The notes: generated by a model not told the origin, from the letters alone. 64,000 nt of DNA from Jiangella mangrovi (GCF_014204975.1 NZ_JACHMM010000001.1:1116001-1180000), one strand, 5' to 3'. Counted from the first letter of the stretch, positions 17,339-27,495 are shown. Numbers and translations: made by a program.

Positions 17339-20300
17339 GTGACGATCCGCCGGCCTGGTACCCCCGCGCAACGCGTCGTCGCCGTCCTGCTGGGCGGCTC
17401 GGTGGCCGTCTCCCTCGGCGCGACGGCGCCCGGACACGCCGAGGTGCCTGGACAGGCGCCACCGGCGACGGCGTTCGGCGCGGCGCCCGCGGCCACCACC
17501 GTCACGCTGGTCACGGGCGACCGCGTCGAGGTGCACCCGACCTCCGACGGCCGCCACGGCATCACCGTCGACCCCGCGTCCCGGCCGAACGGCATGGTCC
17601 CGCAGTTCCTGGTCAGCAGCCACGGCGACACCACGTCGGTCATTCCGGCCGACGTCGCGGCGCTGGTCCCGGACCGCCTGGACGCCGCCCTGTTCGACGT
17701 CACCGCGCTGTCCGAGCTGCCGGCCGGCGACGGGCTGCCACTGATCCTCGACTACGCCGACGACGCGCCGCGCCCGCTCAGCACCGAGCCCGTTCCCGGC
17801 GCCACGGCGCGGCTGCAGCTGGACAGCGTCAACGCGGTCGCCGTGGACGCCGCCACCGACGAGTTCGGCGCGGCGGTCCTCGGCCTGGCCGCGGCCGGCG
17901 GCGGCGCCGAGGCCGACGCCGACACGCTCGCGGCCCAGCCGCTCGGCGCCGTCGAGAAGGTCTGGCTGGACGCGCCCACCGAGGCCCGGCTGGACCGCAG
18001 CACCAGCCAGATCTCGGCGCCGGCCGCCTGGGACGCGGGCGTCGACGGCACCGGCACCGTGGTCGCCGTCCTCGACACCGGCATCGACGACACCCACCCC
18101 GACCTGGCCGGACGGGTCGACGCGGCGGCCAACTTCACCGAGGACCCCGACGCCACCGACCACAACGGCCACGGCACCCACGTCGCGTCGACGGTCGCGG
18201 GCACGGGCGCTGCCTCGGACGGCGAGCGCCGTGGCGTGGCGCCGGGCGCGCGGCTGCTCAACGGCAAGGTGCTCGGCTCCGACGGCGGCGGCTCGGTGTC
18301 GTGGGCGATCGCGGGCATGGAGTGGGCCGCCGCCCAGGGTGCGGACATCGTCAACATGAGCCTGGGCCTCGGCCCGGGCCACTTCGAGGGCCCGCTGTTC
18401 ACCGCCGCCGTGGAGCGCATCAGCGCCGAGCACGGCACGCTCTTCGTCATCGCGGCCGGCAACAACGAGTGCGAGGCCTGCATCGGCAGCCCGGCCGACG
18501 CACCGTCAGCGCTCACCGTCGGCGCCGTCGACCGCGACGACCGGCTGGCCGACTTCTCCAGCCGCGGCCCGGTGTTCGAGAGCAGCGAGCCGAAGCCGGA
18601 CATCACCGCGCCCGGCGTCGGCATCTCCGCGGCCCGCGCCGGCGGCGGCAGCACCGATCCCTACGTCGCGCTCTCCGGCACCTCCATGGCGTCGCCGCAC
18701 GTCGCCGGGGCCGCGGCGCTGCTGGCGCAGGCCCGGCCGGAGCTGACCGGGCCGGAGCTCAAGGCTGCCCTGATGTCGACGGCGGTGCCGACGGACGGGC
18801 TGGACGTGTCCGACCAGGGCACCGGCCGGGTCGACGTCGGACGCGTGCTCGAGGGTCCGGTGGTGATGACGACCGGCCCGCTGGCCTTCGGCGCCGTGCC
18901 GCATCCCGAGGACGGCCCGGCCGAGCCGCTGCGGCGCGCCGCCGGCTTCCGGAACACGAGCGACGAGCCGGTCACCGTGGAGCTGGCCTTCGACGTCCCC
19001 GGTGTCGAGCCGGGCGACCTGACCGTGACGCCGTCGTCGCTCACCATCGCGCCGGGAGCGACCGCGCAGGCGGAGGGCGTGCTCGACGTCGCCGGCGACA
19101 CGCCGGCCCAGTACGCCGGCCGGCTCGTCGCGACCGCCGGCGACACCGAGCTGGCCATGCCGGTCGCGTACGACGTGGAGCCGCGCTACCACGACCTCAC
19201 CCTCCACGCGATCGCCGCGGACGGCCGCCCGGCGCGGGCCCTGGCGCAGTTCGCCGGCACGCCCGTCGTCGACGTCGCGACCGGCCGGCCGGCCGATGCT
19301 GGAACCGTGCGCCGAGCAGCCGGCCGGCCTCGACATCTGCCTCCGCGTCCCCGCCGGCACCTACTCGGTCATGGGGTGGGTGCTCACCAAGCCGGCCTGG
19401 GCCGAGAGCGACGGCGACCTGTTCACGACCATCCCGCTGCACTCGGCCCTGGTCGGCGACCCCGAGGTCACCGTCGACGCCGACCTCACCGTCGTCCTCG
19501 ACGCCCGCGAGGCCACCGAGGTCGAGGTCACCACGCCGGACCACGTGACCGGCGCCGGCAACCTCGGCGCCGCCGCCGGGTTCAGCTGGGCCCGTACGGC
19601 CGCAGACGGCACCACCGCCGCCGAGTACCTGCTCAACCCGCCCGGGTCGCAGATCGAGGAGCGGCTGTTCATGGCGCCGACCGACGAGGTGACGGTGGGC
19701 GCTTTCAGCGCGTCGTCGCGCTTCCGCCTCGCCGCGCCGGAGGTGATGCTCGAGGCCGGCGGCACCGCGCTGCACCCGTCGTACTACCCGCCTCCGGCGT
19801 TCAGCGACCAGACCTGGCAGCTCCCGGTGCTCGACGGCGAGCTGGAGCTGCCGGTCGTCGACGCCGGGACGGCCACGCCCGCCGAACTCGCGGGGGCGGA
19901 CCTGGACGGCGCGCTGGCCCTGGTCCGGCGCGACCCGGCCGTCGCCGTGGCCGAGCAGGCCAACGCCGCGGCCGCCGCCGGCGCCCGCATGGTCGCGGTC
20001 TACCACCACCTGCCCGGATCGTCCGCCGATCCCGGCGCGTGGGGGATCCGGCTGGACGTCCCGACCGTCCGGCTGTCGCACGAGGAGGGACTCGCGCTGC
20101 TCGACCGGATGGCGGCCGGCCCCCTGACCGCCACCGCGACCGGGACGCCGTCGAGCCCCTACCTCTACGACCTCAGCCACACCGAGCACGGGCGGATCCC
20201 GGCCGAGCTCTCCTACGTGGCCGACTCCGACGAGTTGGCGGCCGTCGAGCGCGACTTCTCCGTCCAGGTGGCCGGCTCGCTGTCCGAGGCCTCGTGGGCG

Positions 20301-21236
20301 TTCGAGCCGGGCGCGGACTTCTCCGCGACGTGGGCCCATGCGGTGCCGTCGGCCCCGGCGGAGCGGGTCGACTACTACGTCCTCGACCCCGAGATCGTCT
20401 GGCAGCACCACGTGCGGACGCCGCAGGAGCCGTACTCCGGCAACTGGCCGGAGCCGTTCGTCACCCCACTCAAGCTGCTCAGCACGCTGCGGACCTACGA
20501 GGAGCCCGGCACCGAGGAGACGTCGTGGCTACGCCAGCCGCTGGCGCCCGGGTTCGACTCCGGCCAGCCGATGGCCCGGCAGGGCGACGTGCTGATCATC
20601 CCCACGGCCGGGTACGTCGACGCGGACGGCAACTTCGCCGAGGCCGTGGCCGACGGGTTCGGCCAGGGCTACCAGGGGCTGTTCCAGGTGTGGCACGGCG
20701 ACGAGCTGATCGGCGAGGCCGGCGGCACCGACCTCCCGTCCGGAACGATCCTGCTGCCGCCCGGCGAGGAGACCTTCCGGATCGACTACGCGATCGAGAA
20801 CCGCACGCCCTGGGTGGAGCTGTCGACCCTGACGCGGACGTCGTGGACGTTCGTCTCCGCGACGACCTCGGAGGACGAGGAACCCGCCGTCGTACCGCTG
20901 CTGACGCTCGACCACGACCTCGGCGCCGACCTCACCAACCGGCTCCCCGGACCGCGCGACCGCCGCGGCCCGAACGAGATCCAGGTGAGCGCCGGGCACC
21001 TGGCCGGCGCGGACACCCGGATCACCGGCCTGACCGTCGAGGCCTCCTACGACGACGGCGACACCTGGCAGACGCTGCGGGTCCGGCGCGACGGCGACAC
21101 CTTCGCGGCGCACCTGCCGAACCGTCCGCCGCGCGACAACTCCGGCTTCGTCTCGTTCCGCTTCTCGGCCGAGGACGCCGACGGCAACCGGATCGACCAG
21201 GAGGTGATCAGGGCGGCCGCGCTGCCCGCCGACTGA
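17339..21236 (+). pseudogene. Secreted S8 (subtilisin-like) serine peptidase, frameshifted
   Basis: A gene of about 1,300 codons for an extracellular subtilase. GTG start at 17339 with AAGGAG 6 nt upstream; signal peptide at residues about 1-34; prodomain; catalytic Asp246 (VAVLDTGID), His281 (NGHGTHVA) and Ser449 (SGTSMASPH). Coding then moves by one frame at about 19281-19296, inside a CCGG-repeat tract. The downstream frame (from about 19296 to the stop at 21236) continues the same kind of protein, with a PA-like insertion (ALALVRRDPAVAVAEQANAA) and beta-rich C-terminal domains. Without correction, the first frame stays open to 21340 but encodes Arg/Pro-rich sequence. The catalytic domain lies wholly upstream of the lesion. 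Removing one CCGG unit restores one open frame. The cause could be sequencing error, mutation or slippage. Divergent from the regulator at 16244. Confidence 0.82.
19281..19294. repeat. CCGG tetranucleotide tract at the subtilase frameshift
   Basis: CCGGCCGGCCGGCC, three and a half copies of a 4-bp unit, exactly where the subtilase reading frame changes. Because the unit is not a multiple of three, gain or loss of one copy switches the frame. Deleting one copy joins GTCGCGACC-Gly-Arg-Pro directly to the ATGCTGGAACCG frame. Confidence 0.75.
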
Positions 21237-21255
21237 CCGACGCTCGCCGCCGCGG

Positions 21256-22578
21256 TCAGCGCGACAGCCAGTCGAGGGTGACCGCGGCGGTCCAGGACTG
21301 GTGCAGGCTGCCCAGCGGCTCGCCGGTGAACGGCTCGTAGTACTCGCCGAAGTCGCCCGCGGCGAGCTGCCGGAGCGAGGCCTCGCGCAGCCGGCCGGCG
21401 CCGTCGTCGTCGCCGTGGCGGGCGAAGGCCCAGCTGAACAGCCACGACACAATGGGCCAGACCGGGCCGCGCCAGTAGGCCCGCGGCTGCAGGCCGGGGT
21501 CCGACGGCGACACCGTCGGCGGGAGCGGGTGGGCCAGGGCGGGGTGGCCGCACCAGCGCTCGCCCCAGAACAGCTCGCGCTGGCGGTCGTCGGGGCCGCA
21601 GAGGAGCGGCGCGAAGCCGGCCACCGTCTCGGTCTCGATCCACTCCCCCGATCGACGGTCGAGGTCGCGGGCGAGTCCCGTCGACGGCGACACCGTGGAC
21701 GCGACGCCGGCGCGGAACCGGGCCGCCAGCTCGCGCAGCTCGGCCACGTCGTCACCCGACCCGGCGCCGAGCTCCTCACCGAGGAGTGCCAGCTCCTCGC
21801 TGGCCACCGCGAGGATGGCCGAGGTGAACACGTCGGCGACCCGGAAGCCGACCACGTCGCGGGCCGCGTCGTCGTCGTAGCCGACCCGGCGCAGCTGCTC
21901 GACCAGCCAGAGGTACCGCCCGTACTCGGCGTCGGTGGGGCGCTCGCGGGCGTCGCCCACGTGGTCGACGTCGGTGCGGACGAACGAGGGCAACTCGGCG
22001 CCGGGGACGACGGCGGCGTACGGCCGGTCCCAGCGCGGCGAGTTGTCCATGCCGCTCTCCCAGCCGTGGTAGATCTCGACGAGCCCGCGGCGGTCGGGGT
22101 CGCGCGCCGTCGCGAGCCAGCGGTGCCAGGCCAGCCAGGCGCCGAACGTCTCGCGGACGAACGCCTCGGCCTCCTCGCGCGCCGACCCGCCCGCCCGCCG
22201 CCCGGCGTCGACGATGCGGCGCACCGCGACCGCGTGCACTGGCGGCTGGCAGATGCCCGACGTCCGGACCGAGGCCGGCGCGGCCGCCGCGGCCTGCGTC
22301 CCCCAGCGCTCCGGGCCGGGGAAGTAGCCGTCGCCGGCCGAGAACACGATGTGCGGGATCATCCCGGTCGACCACTGGGCCCGCAGCAGCGTACGCAGCT
22401 CCGTGACCGCGCGCGGCACCGACAGCTGGGCCAGCCCGACGGCGATGAGCGCGGAGTCCCAGCTCCACATGTGCGGGTAGAGCCGGGGCGCCGCCGCCGT
22501 CATGGAGCCGAGGTCGTTGCGGCGCAGCACCTGTGCCGCGCGGTCGCCGAGCCCCACGTCGCTGACCGGGACCAGCAC
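21256..22578 (-). CDS. GH63-like glycoside hydrolase (MGH1-type, possible glucosylglycerate/mannosylglycerate hydrolase)
   Basis: A 440-residue intracellular (alpha/alpha)6-barrel hydrolase without signal peptide. Diagnostic segments are LYPHMWSWDSALIAVGLA near residues 33-50, IYHGWESGMDNSPRWDRPY near 168-186, and YWRGPVWPIVSWL near 373-385. These match the pattern of mycobacterial glucosylglycerate hydrolase and Thermus mannosylglycerate hydrolase. The Asp in WDSA and a Glu in the C-terminal part (FGEYYEPFTGE) are the likely acid/base pair. It is divergent from a ROK repressor at 22676, a common arrangement for sugar-utilisation genes. The substrate is inferred by family only. Confidence 0.8.
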   Translation of the reverse strand: MLVPVSDVGLGDRAAQVLRRNDLGSMTAAAPRLYPHMWSWDSALIAVGLAQLSVPRAVTELRTLLRAQWSTGMIPHIVFSAGDGYFPGPERWGTQAAAAAPASVRTSGICQPPVHAVAVRRIVDAGRRAGGSAREEAEAFVRETFGAWLAWHRWLATARDPDRRGLVEIYHGWESGMDNSPRWDRPYAAVVPGAELPSFVRTDVDHVGDARERPTDAEYGRYLWLVEQLRRVGYDDDAARDVVGFRVADVFTSAILAVASEELALLGEELGAGSGDDVAELRELAARFRAGVASTVSPSTGLARDLDRRSGEWIETETVAGFAPLLCGPDDRQRELFWGERWCGHPALAHPLPPTVSPSDPGLQPRAYWRGPVWPIVSWLFSWAFARHGDDDGAGRLREASLRQLAAGDFGEYYEPFTGEPLGSLHQSWTAAVTLDWLSR

Positions 22579-22645
22579 CGCGCCTCCTGCACCTGTCGAA
22601 CCAGGGGATGTCCGTCCCGTCCAGGTTTCGGTATCGTCCTGCTTT

Positions 22646-22651
22646 TGTCAA
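22646..22651 (-). promoter_or_regulatory. Possible -35 element for the GH63-like gene
   Basis: TTGACA on the minus strand, 68 bp upstream of the GH63-like start, in the 97-bp divergent interval shared with the ROK regulator. No convincing -10 is seen at the right distance. Confidence 0.25.
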
Positions 22652-22675
22652 CTCGCTGGACGTAAGGGGTGGCTC

Positions 22676-23890
22676 GTGACGGCGCTGCGCACCACCGGCC
22701 GGCCCGCGGCGACGACCGGCAACTCGCCCGGCCGGCTGCTGCAGCTGATCCGCTCCCGCGACGACTGGACCCGCCAGCAGCTGCTGGCCGAGACCGGGCT
22801 GTCGCGCATGACGCTGTTCGAGCGGCTCGACACGCTGTTCCGGGCCGGCCTCGTGCACGAGGCGGGCGCGGCCGGGCCGACCGGGGGCCGCCCGGCGGCG
22901 CTGATCCGGTTCGCCGGCCAGGGCCGCGTCGTCCTCGTGCTCGACCTCGACCACCACACCGCGCGGGTCGCCGTCACCGACCTGACCGGGCACAGCCTGC
23001 GCGAACGCGAGCTGCCTGTGGACATCGCGGGTCCGCCGGCCGAGGTGTTGACGACGGTGTGCGAGGCGGGCGCCGCGCTGCTCGCTTCGGGCGCGGGCGA
23101 GACGCTGGTCGGCGTGGGCGTCGCGCTGCCCGGCCCCGTGTCGCCGGTCACCGGACTGCTCCGACCGGCCACGGTCATGCCCGGCTGGGACGGTTTCCCG
23201 ATCGCCGCCGTCATCGCCGCCCGCTGGCCGGTGCCCGTGCTGCTCGAGAACGACGCGCGGGCGCACGCCCTGGGCGAGGCGGCCGAGCGTCCCGGTACGA
23301 CGCCGCTGGTCGCGGTGAAGTACGCGCACGGCATCGGCGCCGGCGTGGTCCTGGACGGCGCCCTGCTATGCGGGTTCGACGGCGCGGCCGGCGACATCGG
23401 CCACATCCGGGTGACCGGTGGCGACCCGGCGGGCAGTGCGGCCCCGGTCTGCCGATGCGGGCGGACGGGGTGCCTGGCGGCGTACGCGTCGGGCTACGCG
23501 CTGCTGCGGCGCCGCGGCGTGACCCCGTCGCCGTCGGACGACCTGGCCGCGCGGGTCGCGGCGGCGCCGGACCTGCGTGCCGGCGCCCGGCTGCTGGGCC
23601 GGACGCTCGCCGGGCTGGTCGCGCTGGTGAACCCGCAGACGATCGTGCTGGGCGGGTCGCTGGGACGGCTGCCGGTCGTGGTCGACGAGGTCGCGGCGGC
23701 GGTGCGGGCGGATGCCCTGGAGCGACTGACCGGCGACCTCGAGATCGTCGCCAGCACGGCCCGCCACCCGGCCGCCGTGGGCATGGCCGCCCTGGTCACC
23801 GGGCACGTGTACGACCCGGAGGTCGTGGACGCCGGGCTCAGAGAGCGGGCCGGCGCCGGCGGGTCTGCCGCGCGGCCCAGTGGTCGATGA
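22676..23890 (+). CDS. ROK family transcriptional regulator
   Basis: A 404-residue repressor of the NagC/XylR type. The N-terminal winged helix (WTRQQLLAETGLSRMTLFERL) is followed by the ROK kinase-like domain with VLVLDLDHHTARVAVTDL, NDARAHALGE and the zinc motif CRCGRTGCLAAYASG, in which the usual Glu after GCL is Ala. ROK regulators bind sugars or sugar phosphates. GTG start at 22676. It is divergent from the GH63-like hydrolase, which it probably controls. Its 3' end overlaps the convergent HTH gene by 53 bp. Confidence 0.88.
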   Translation: MTALRTTGRPAATTGNSPGRLLQLIRSRDDWTRQQLLAETGLSRMTLFERLDTLFRAGLVHEAGAAGPTGGRPAALIRFAGQGRVVLVLDLDHHTARVAVTDLTGHSLRERELPVDIAGPPAEVLTTVCEAGAALLASGAGETLVGVGVALPGPVSPVTGLLRPATVMPGWDGFPIAAVIAARWPVPVLLENDARAHALGEAAERPGTTPLVAVKYAHGIGAGVVLDGALLCGFDGAAGDIGHIRVTGGDPAGSAAPVCRCGRTGCLAAYASGYALLRRRGVTPSPSDDLAARVAAAPDLRAGARLLGRTLAGLVALVNPQTIVLGGSLGRLPVVVDEVAAAVRADALERLTGDLEIVASTARHPAAVGMAALVTGHVYDPEVVDAGLRERAGAGGSAARPSGR

Positions 23891-24419
23891 CCGGACGGGT
23901 CCAGAGCGGCAGCCGGTTGTTGAGCGTCGCGACGGGCGGGGGCATCTGGTGCCGGGCGTGGTAGGCGTTGACGGTGCTGCGGGTGACGCCCAGCAGCCGG
24001 GCGATCGCCGACGCCGTCAGCAGCGCCTCCGGGTCGAGCTCCGGCGCGGACAGGCCGACGACCACGGACGAGCGGGCCAGGATCTCGTCCACCGGCACCG
24101 CCACCGTCGGCGAGCCGTCGGCGGCGAGCGTCCCCAGCGGGATGCACCAGCGCAGCTCCGGCCGCGACTCGGGGCCTTCCAGCCAGGCCCGGTCCAGCAG
24201 CACGAACTCGCCGTCGTCGCGGGCGACGCGCAGGGCGCCCGCGTAGCGCCGTCCGAAGGTGACGTCCGTCGCACCGGGAACGGGCTGGCGGGAGGCGGTG
24301 TAGATCCAGGATCCAGAAGTTCTCAGATAGTTGCCACCACCGGCCATGAGATCGGCATCGGGCCAGGTCAGAGGGCGTAGAGCGGCCTCGAGCTCGGCAC
24401 CCGCATCGAGCATGGGCAT
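23838..24419 (-). CDS. Helix-turn-helix domain-containing protein
   Basis: A 193-residue protein with a C-terminal AlpA/MerR-like HTH (TASAIARLLGVTRSTVNAYHARHQMPPP as two adjoining segments, then LPLWTRPVIDHW). In such folds the wing specifies site recognition. The N-terminal 130 residues (containing LTWPDADLMAGGGNYLRTSG and VVGLSAPELD) match no family I recognise. It overlaps the end of the ROK gene and is divergent from the M23 peptidase. An imperfect TTACA/TGTAA repeat lies just upstream of its start. Confidence 0.7.
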   Translation of the reverse strand: MPMLDAGAELEAALRPLTWPDADLMAGGGNYLRTSGSWIYTASRQPVPGATDVTFGRRYAGALRVARDDGEFVLLDRAWLEGPESRPELRWCIPLGTLAADGSPTVAVPVDEILARSSVVVGLSAPELDPEALLTASAIARLLGVTRSTVNAYHARHQMPPPVATLNNRLPLWTRPVIDHWAARQTRRRRPAL

Positions 24420-24428
24420 CCCCCTGGA

Positions 24429-24447
24429 TTACAGCTATTGGTTGTAA
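24429..24447. promoter_or_regulatory. Inverted repeat TTACA-N9-TGTAA, candidate operator
   Basis: TTACA at 24429-24433 and TGTAA at 24443-24447, 10 bp upstream of the HTH gene start and 58 bp upstream of the M23 peptidase start. This AT-rich patch stands out in its GC-rich surroundings and could be a promoter core or operator. Confidence 0.3.
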
Positions 24448-24505
24448 AACCGGGCAAAGCCCGCTTACAGTAGCCGCCGATGACTGCCGACAGGAAGGGC
24501 CCCGA

Positions 24506-25678
24506 GTGACGAGACGATCACTGGGGCCGATCGTGGCTGCGACCGTCACCATCGGATGTCTTTCCTGGGGAATGACGTCCTCGACGGCGGCACCCGATCT
24601 CCGTGCCGAGTCCACCGTGCCCTCCGTCGAGGAGGCGCAGGCCGACCTCGAGTCCGCGCAGGCCGCGTTCGAGACGGCCCAGCAGACCCGACGGGCCGCC
24701 GAGCAGAAGGCCGAGCAGGCCAGCCAGGCCGCGGTCGAGGCCCAGGCGGCCGCCGAGCAGGCGACCGCCCGCGCCGACCGCGCCCGCGGCGAGAGCACCG
24801 ACGCCGCCACGGCGGCCGAGAACGCCCGCCAGACCCTGGGCCGGCTCGCCGCGCACGCCTACATGACCAACTCCGAGCTGAGCAGCATCATGCAGCTCGG
24901 CATCGGCGACCCCGAGGAGTTCCAGGCCCGGTCGTCGGGCGTCCAGGACCTCATGCGGGTGCAGGACGGCGTCCTCGCCGAGGCCGCCGAGTCGCAGGCG
25001 AACGCCACCGACGCAGCCTCCCGCGCCGACGGCCACGCCGCCGCCGCCCAGCAGGCGGCCGCCTCGGCCACGGAGCTGTCCGACCAGGCCCTGGCCGCCC
25101 TCGACGAGGCCGCGGCCGCCATGGACGAGGCGAACGCGCAGCTGCGCAAGATGCGCGACATCCATGCGGCCGCCGAGCGCGCGGCCGAGGAGCGCGAGAA
25201 CGCGCAGAACCAGCCCGACCGCGGCGACGACGGCGGCGGCGGTGGTGGCGGCTCCACCGACAGCCCGCCGCCGTCCGGCAACGGCGTCTTCCAGTACCCG
25301 TCGAGCGCGCGCATCACGTCGCCGTACGGCATGCGGGTGCACCCGGTGACCGGCGTCTACAAGCTGCACAGCGGCACCGACTTCGGCGCCGCCTGCGGCT
25401 CGCCGGTGTACGCGGCCTACCCCGGCACCGTCGAGTCGGCCAACTACGCGGGCGCCTACGGCAACCGCATCGAGGTCTCGCACGGTGACATCGACGGGGT
25501 GGACGTCACCACGACGTACAACCACCTGTCGGCGTTCAGCTCCAGCCCCGGGCAGTCGGTTGCCGCCGGCGAGCTCATCGGGCGGGTCGGCACCACCGGC
25601 TCGTCCACCGGCTGCCACCTGCACTTCGAGGTGCTGGTGAACGGCGACTTCACCGACCCGATGAGCTGGCTGCAGTAG
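24506..25678 (+). CDS. Secreted M23 family metallopeptidase with coiled coil
   Basis: A 390-residue cell-wall hydrolase candidate. A signal peptide (residues 1 to about 29) is followed by a long Ala/Glu/Gln-rich coiled coil (about 40-235), a linker rich in Gly and Pro, and a LytM/M23 domain at about 265-390. The zinc ligands are present: His288 and Asp292 (HSGTDFG) and His371/His373 (HLHFEV). The layout matches RipA- or EnvC-like envelope proteins that cut peptidoglycan or activate amidases. GTG start with AGGAAGGG upstream. It is divergent from the HTH gene. Confidence 0.9.
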   Translation: MTRRSLGPIVAATVTIGCLSWGMTSSTAAPDLRAESTVPSVEEAQADLESAQAAFETAQQTRRAAEQKAEQASQAAVEAQAAAEQATARADRARGESTDAATAAENARQTLGRLAAHAYMTNSELSSIMQLGIGDPEEFQARSSGVQDLMRVQDGVLAEAAESQANATDAASRADGHAAAAQQAAASATELSDQALAALDEAAAAMDEANAQLRKMRDIHAAAERAAEERENAQNQPDRGDDGGGGGGGSTDSPPPSGNGVFQYPSSARITSPYGMRVHPVTGVYKLHSGTDFGAACGSPVYAAYPGTVESANYAGAYGNRIEVSHGDIDGVDVTTTYNHLSAFSSSPGQSVAAGELIGRVGTTGSSTGCHLHFEVLVNGDFTDPMSWLQ

Positions 25679-25688
25679 GAGCCGGCGC

Positions 25689-27044
25689 TCAGAGCTCGCG
25701 CAGGGCGTCGCCGATGCCGCGGTGGATGGTCGGGTAGGCGTAGATCATGTGCTTCAGCTGCTCGACCGGGACCCGGCCGTGCACCGCGACCGCCAGCGCG
25801 CCGAGCACCTCGCCGCCGGTGGGCCCGGCCGACGTGGCACCCACCAGGACACCCTGGTCGGTGTCGGCGACGAGCTTGATGAAGCCGTCGTTGCCGGCCT
25901 TGTGGATCCAGCCGCGCGACGTGGACGGCACCTGGGTGCTGCCGGTGCGGACCGCGAGCCCGGCGTCGCGCGCCTGCGCCTCCGTCAGGCCGACCCCGCC
26001 GATCTCGGGATCCATGAACGTCACCCGCGGCAGCGCGCGGTAGTCGGCCGCGGGACCGTCCTGGCCGAGGACGTCGCGGATGACGATGTCGCCCTGGTAC
26101 ATGGCCATGTGCGTGAACGCGCCGTGCCCGGCGACGTCGCCGACGGCCCACAGTCCGTCGCCGGCCCGCAGGTGGTCGTCGACCTCGACGAACTTCGCCG
26201 ACGGGTCCAGGCCGACGGCGTCGACCCCGATGGCGCCGAGGTCGCAGTAGCGGCCCACCGCCACCAGCAGGCGTTCGGCGCTGACGTCCGAGCCGTCGGC
26301 GAGCGTGACGGTGAACCGCTCGCCGTCGTGGCGCACCGACCGTGCCCCGGAGCCCACGCGCACGTCGACGCCCTCGGACTCGAGGATGCGGGCCGCCAGC
26401 TCACCGGACTCGGGCTCCTCGTTGTGCAGCAGCCGCTCGGCCATCTCGACGATGGTGACCCGCACGCCGAACCGGGCGAACCCCTGTGTCAGCTCGAGCC
26501 CGACAGGGCCGCCGCCGAGCACGATCATCGACTCCGGCAGCTCCTTGACCTGGACGGCGTCGCGGTTGGTCCAGTACGGCGTGCCCTCGATGCCGTCGAT
26601 GGGCGGCACGAACGGCGCCGACCCGGTGCCGATGACGACCCCGCGGTTCGCCTCGTACACCGTCCCGTCGACCTCGACCCGGCCCGGACCGGCGAGACGG
26701 CCCCAGCCGCGGACGAAGGTGACGCCCTTGCCGACGAGGCGGTCGACGGCGACCTGGTCGTTCCAGTCGTCGGTGGCCTCGTCGCGGATGCGGGCCGCGA
26801 CCGGCGCCCAGTCGGGCGTGACCTCGGCGTGCCCGGCCATGCCGTCGACGCGGCGGGTCTCGGCCAGCAGGTCGGCCGCCCGCACGATCATCTTCGTGGG
26901 GACGCAGGCGTAGTAGGGGCATTCGCCGCCCACCAGCCGGCCCTCGATGCCGACCACGTTCAGCCCGTTCTCGGCCAGCGTTCCGGCGACGTGCTCGCCG
27001 CCCACGCCGAGCCCCAGAACGACCACATCGACCTGCTCGCTCAT
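25689..27044 (-). CDS. NAD(P)/FAD-dependent pyridine nucleotide-disulfide oxidoreductase
   Basis: A 451-residue class I flavoprotein disulfide reductase related to mercuric reductase and lipoamide dehydrogenase. The FAD site is VVVLGLGVGGEHVAG, and the redox-active CX4C pair is C42/C47 in GGECPYYACVPTKM. The NAD(P) site is IVLGGGPVGLELTQ, followed by LWAVGDVAGHGAFTHMA. The dimerisation domain at the C-terminus ends IYAYPTIHRGIGDALREL, with the His that lipoamide dehydrogenases use as base. No E2 or mer genes are nearby, so the disulfide or quinone substrate is unknown. Confidence 0.88.
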   Translation of the reverse strand: MSEQVDVVVLGLGVGGEHVAGTLAENGLNVVGIEGRLVGGECPYYACVPTKMIVRAADLLAETRRVDGMAGHAEVTPDWAPVAARIRDEATDDWNDQVAVDRLVGKGVTFVRGWGRLAGPGRVEVDGTVYEANRGVVIGTGSAPFVPPIDGIEGTPYWTNRDAVQVKELPESMIVLGGGPVGLELTQGFARFGVRVTIVEMAERLLHNEEPESGELAARILESEGVDVRVGSGARSVRHDGERFTVTLADGSDVSAERLLVAVGRYCDLGAIGVDAVGLDPSAKFVEVDDHLRAGDGLWAVGDVAGHGAFTHMAMYQGDIVIRDVLGQDGPAADYRALPRVTFMDPEIGGVGLTEAQARDAGLAVRTGSTQVPSTSRGWIHKAGNDGFIKLVADTDQGVLVGATSAGPTGGEVLGALAVAVHGRVPVEQLKHMIYAYPTIHRGIGDALREL

Positions 27045-27141
27045 CGCACCTCCAGTCGTTGCCGCCGAGCCTATGTCGATTCGGGGGCGCCTCGTTCGTC
27101 AAGGGTGATAGACAGCCACCGAGAGGGAAGGACGAGGCGAC

Positions 27142-27495
27142 ATGAAGTACATGCTCATGCTGTTCGAGCCGGACACCGACTGGGACGCGGTGCCCGACGA
27201 GGAGCGCACGGCGGCCCTGGACGAGCACGGGAGATTCATCGCCTACCTGCAGGGACGCGGCATCGAGTTCTCCGGCGACGCACTGCGCCCGTCGACGACG
27301 GCGACGACCCTGCGCCCCGCGGGCCCGGGCGAGGACATGCTCGTCACCGACGGCCCGTACGTCGAGCTGAAGGAGAACCTGGCCGGCTACTACGTCGTCG
27401 AGGCGGCCGACCTCGACGACGCCATCGAGATCGCCCGGCACTGCCCGACCGGCACCGGCACGGAGATCCGGCCGCTGTGGGAGACCGACCTCTGA
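27142..27495 (+). CDS. YciI/DGPF-domain protein, ECF42 partner
   Basis: A 117-residue DGPF protein starting KYMLMLFEPDTDWD, with the signature DGPYVELKENLAGYYVVE near residues 71-88. It directly precedes, and probably overlaps, an ECF sigma factor with a TPR-like C-terminal extension. This DGPF plus sigma arrangement is the established genomic context of group ECF42. The DGPF protein may be a regulator or a target of the sigma factor, but its activity is unknown. An AGGGAAGG Shine-Dalgarno-like stretch precedes the ATG. Confidence 0.88.
   Translation: MKYMLMLFEPDTDWDAVPDEERTAALDEHGRFIAYLQGRGIEFSGDALRPSTTATTLRPAGPGEDMLVTDGPYVELKENLAGYYVVEAADLDDAIEIARHCPTGTGTEIRPLWETDL

Noticed and set aside
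19300..21340. Continuation of the subtilase first frame beyond the CCGG tract
   Set aside because: It reads as Arg/Pro-rich sequence, while the alternative frame encodes PA-like and beta-rich domains; the open first frame is a GC artefact, though it may be translated if the tract is real.
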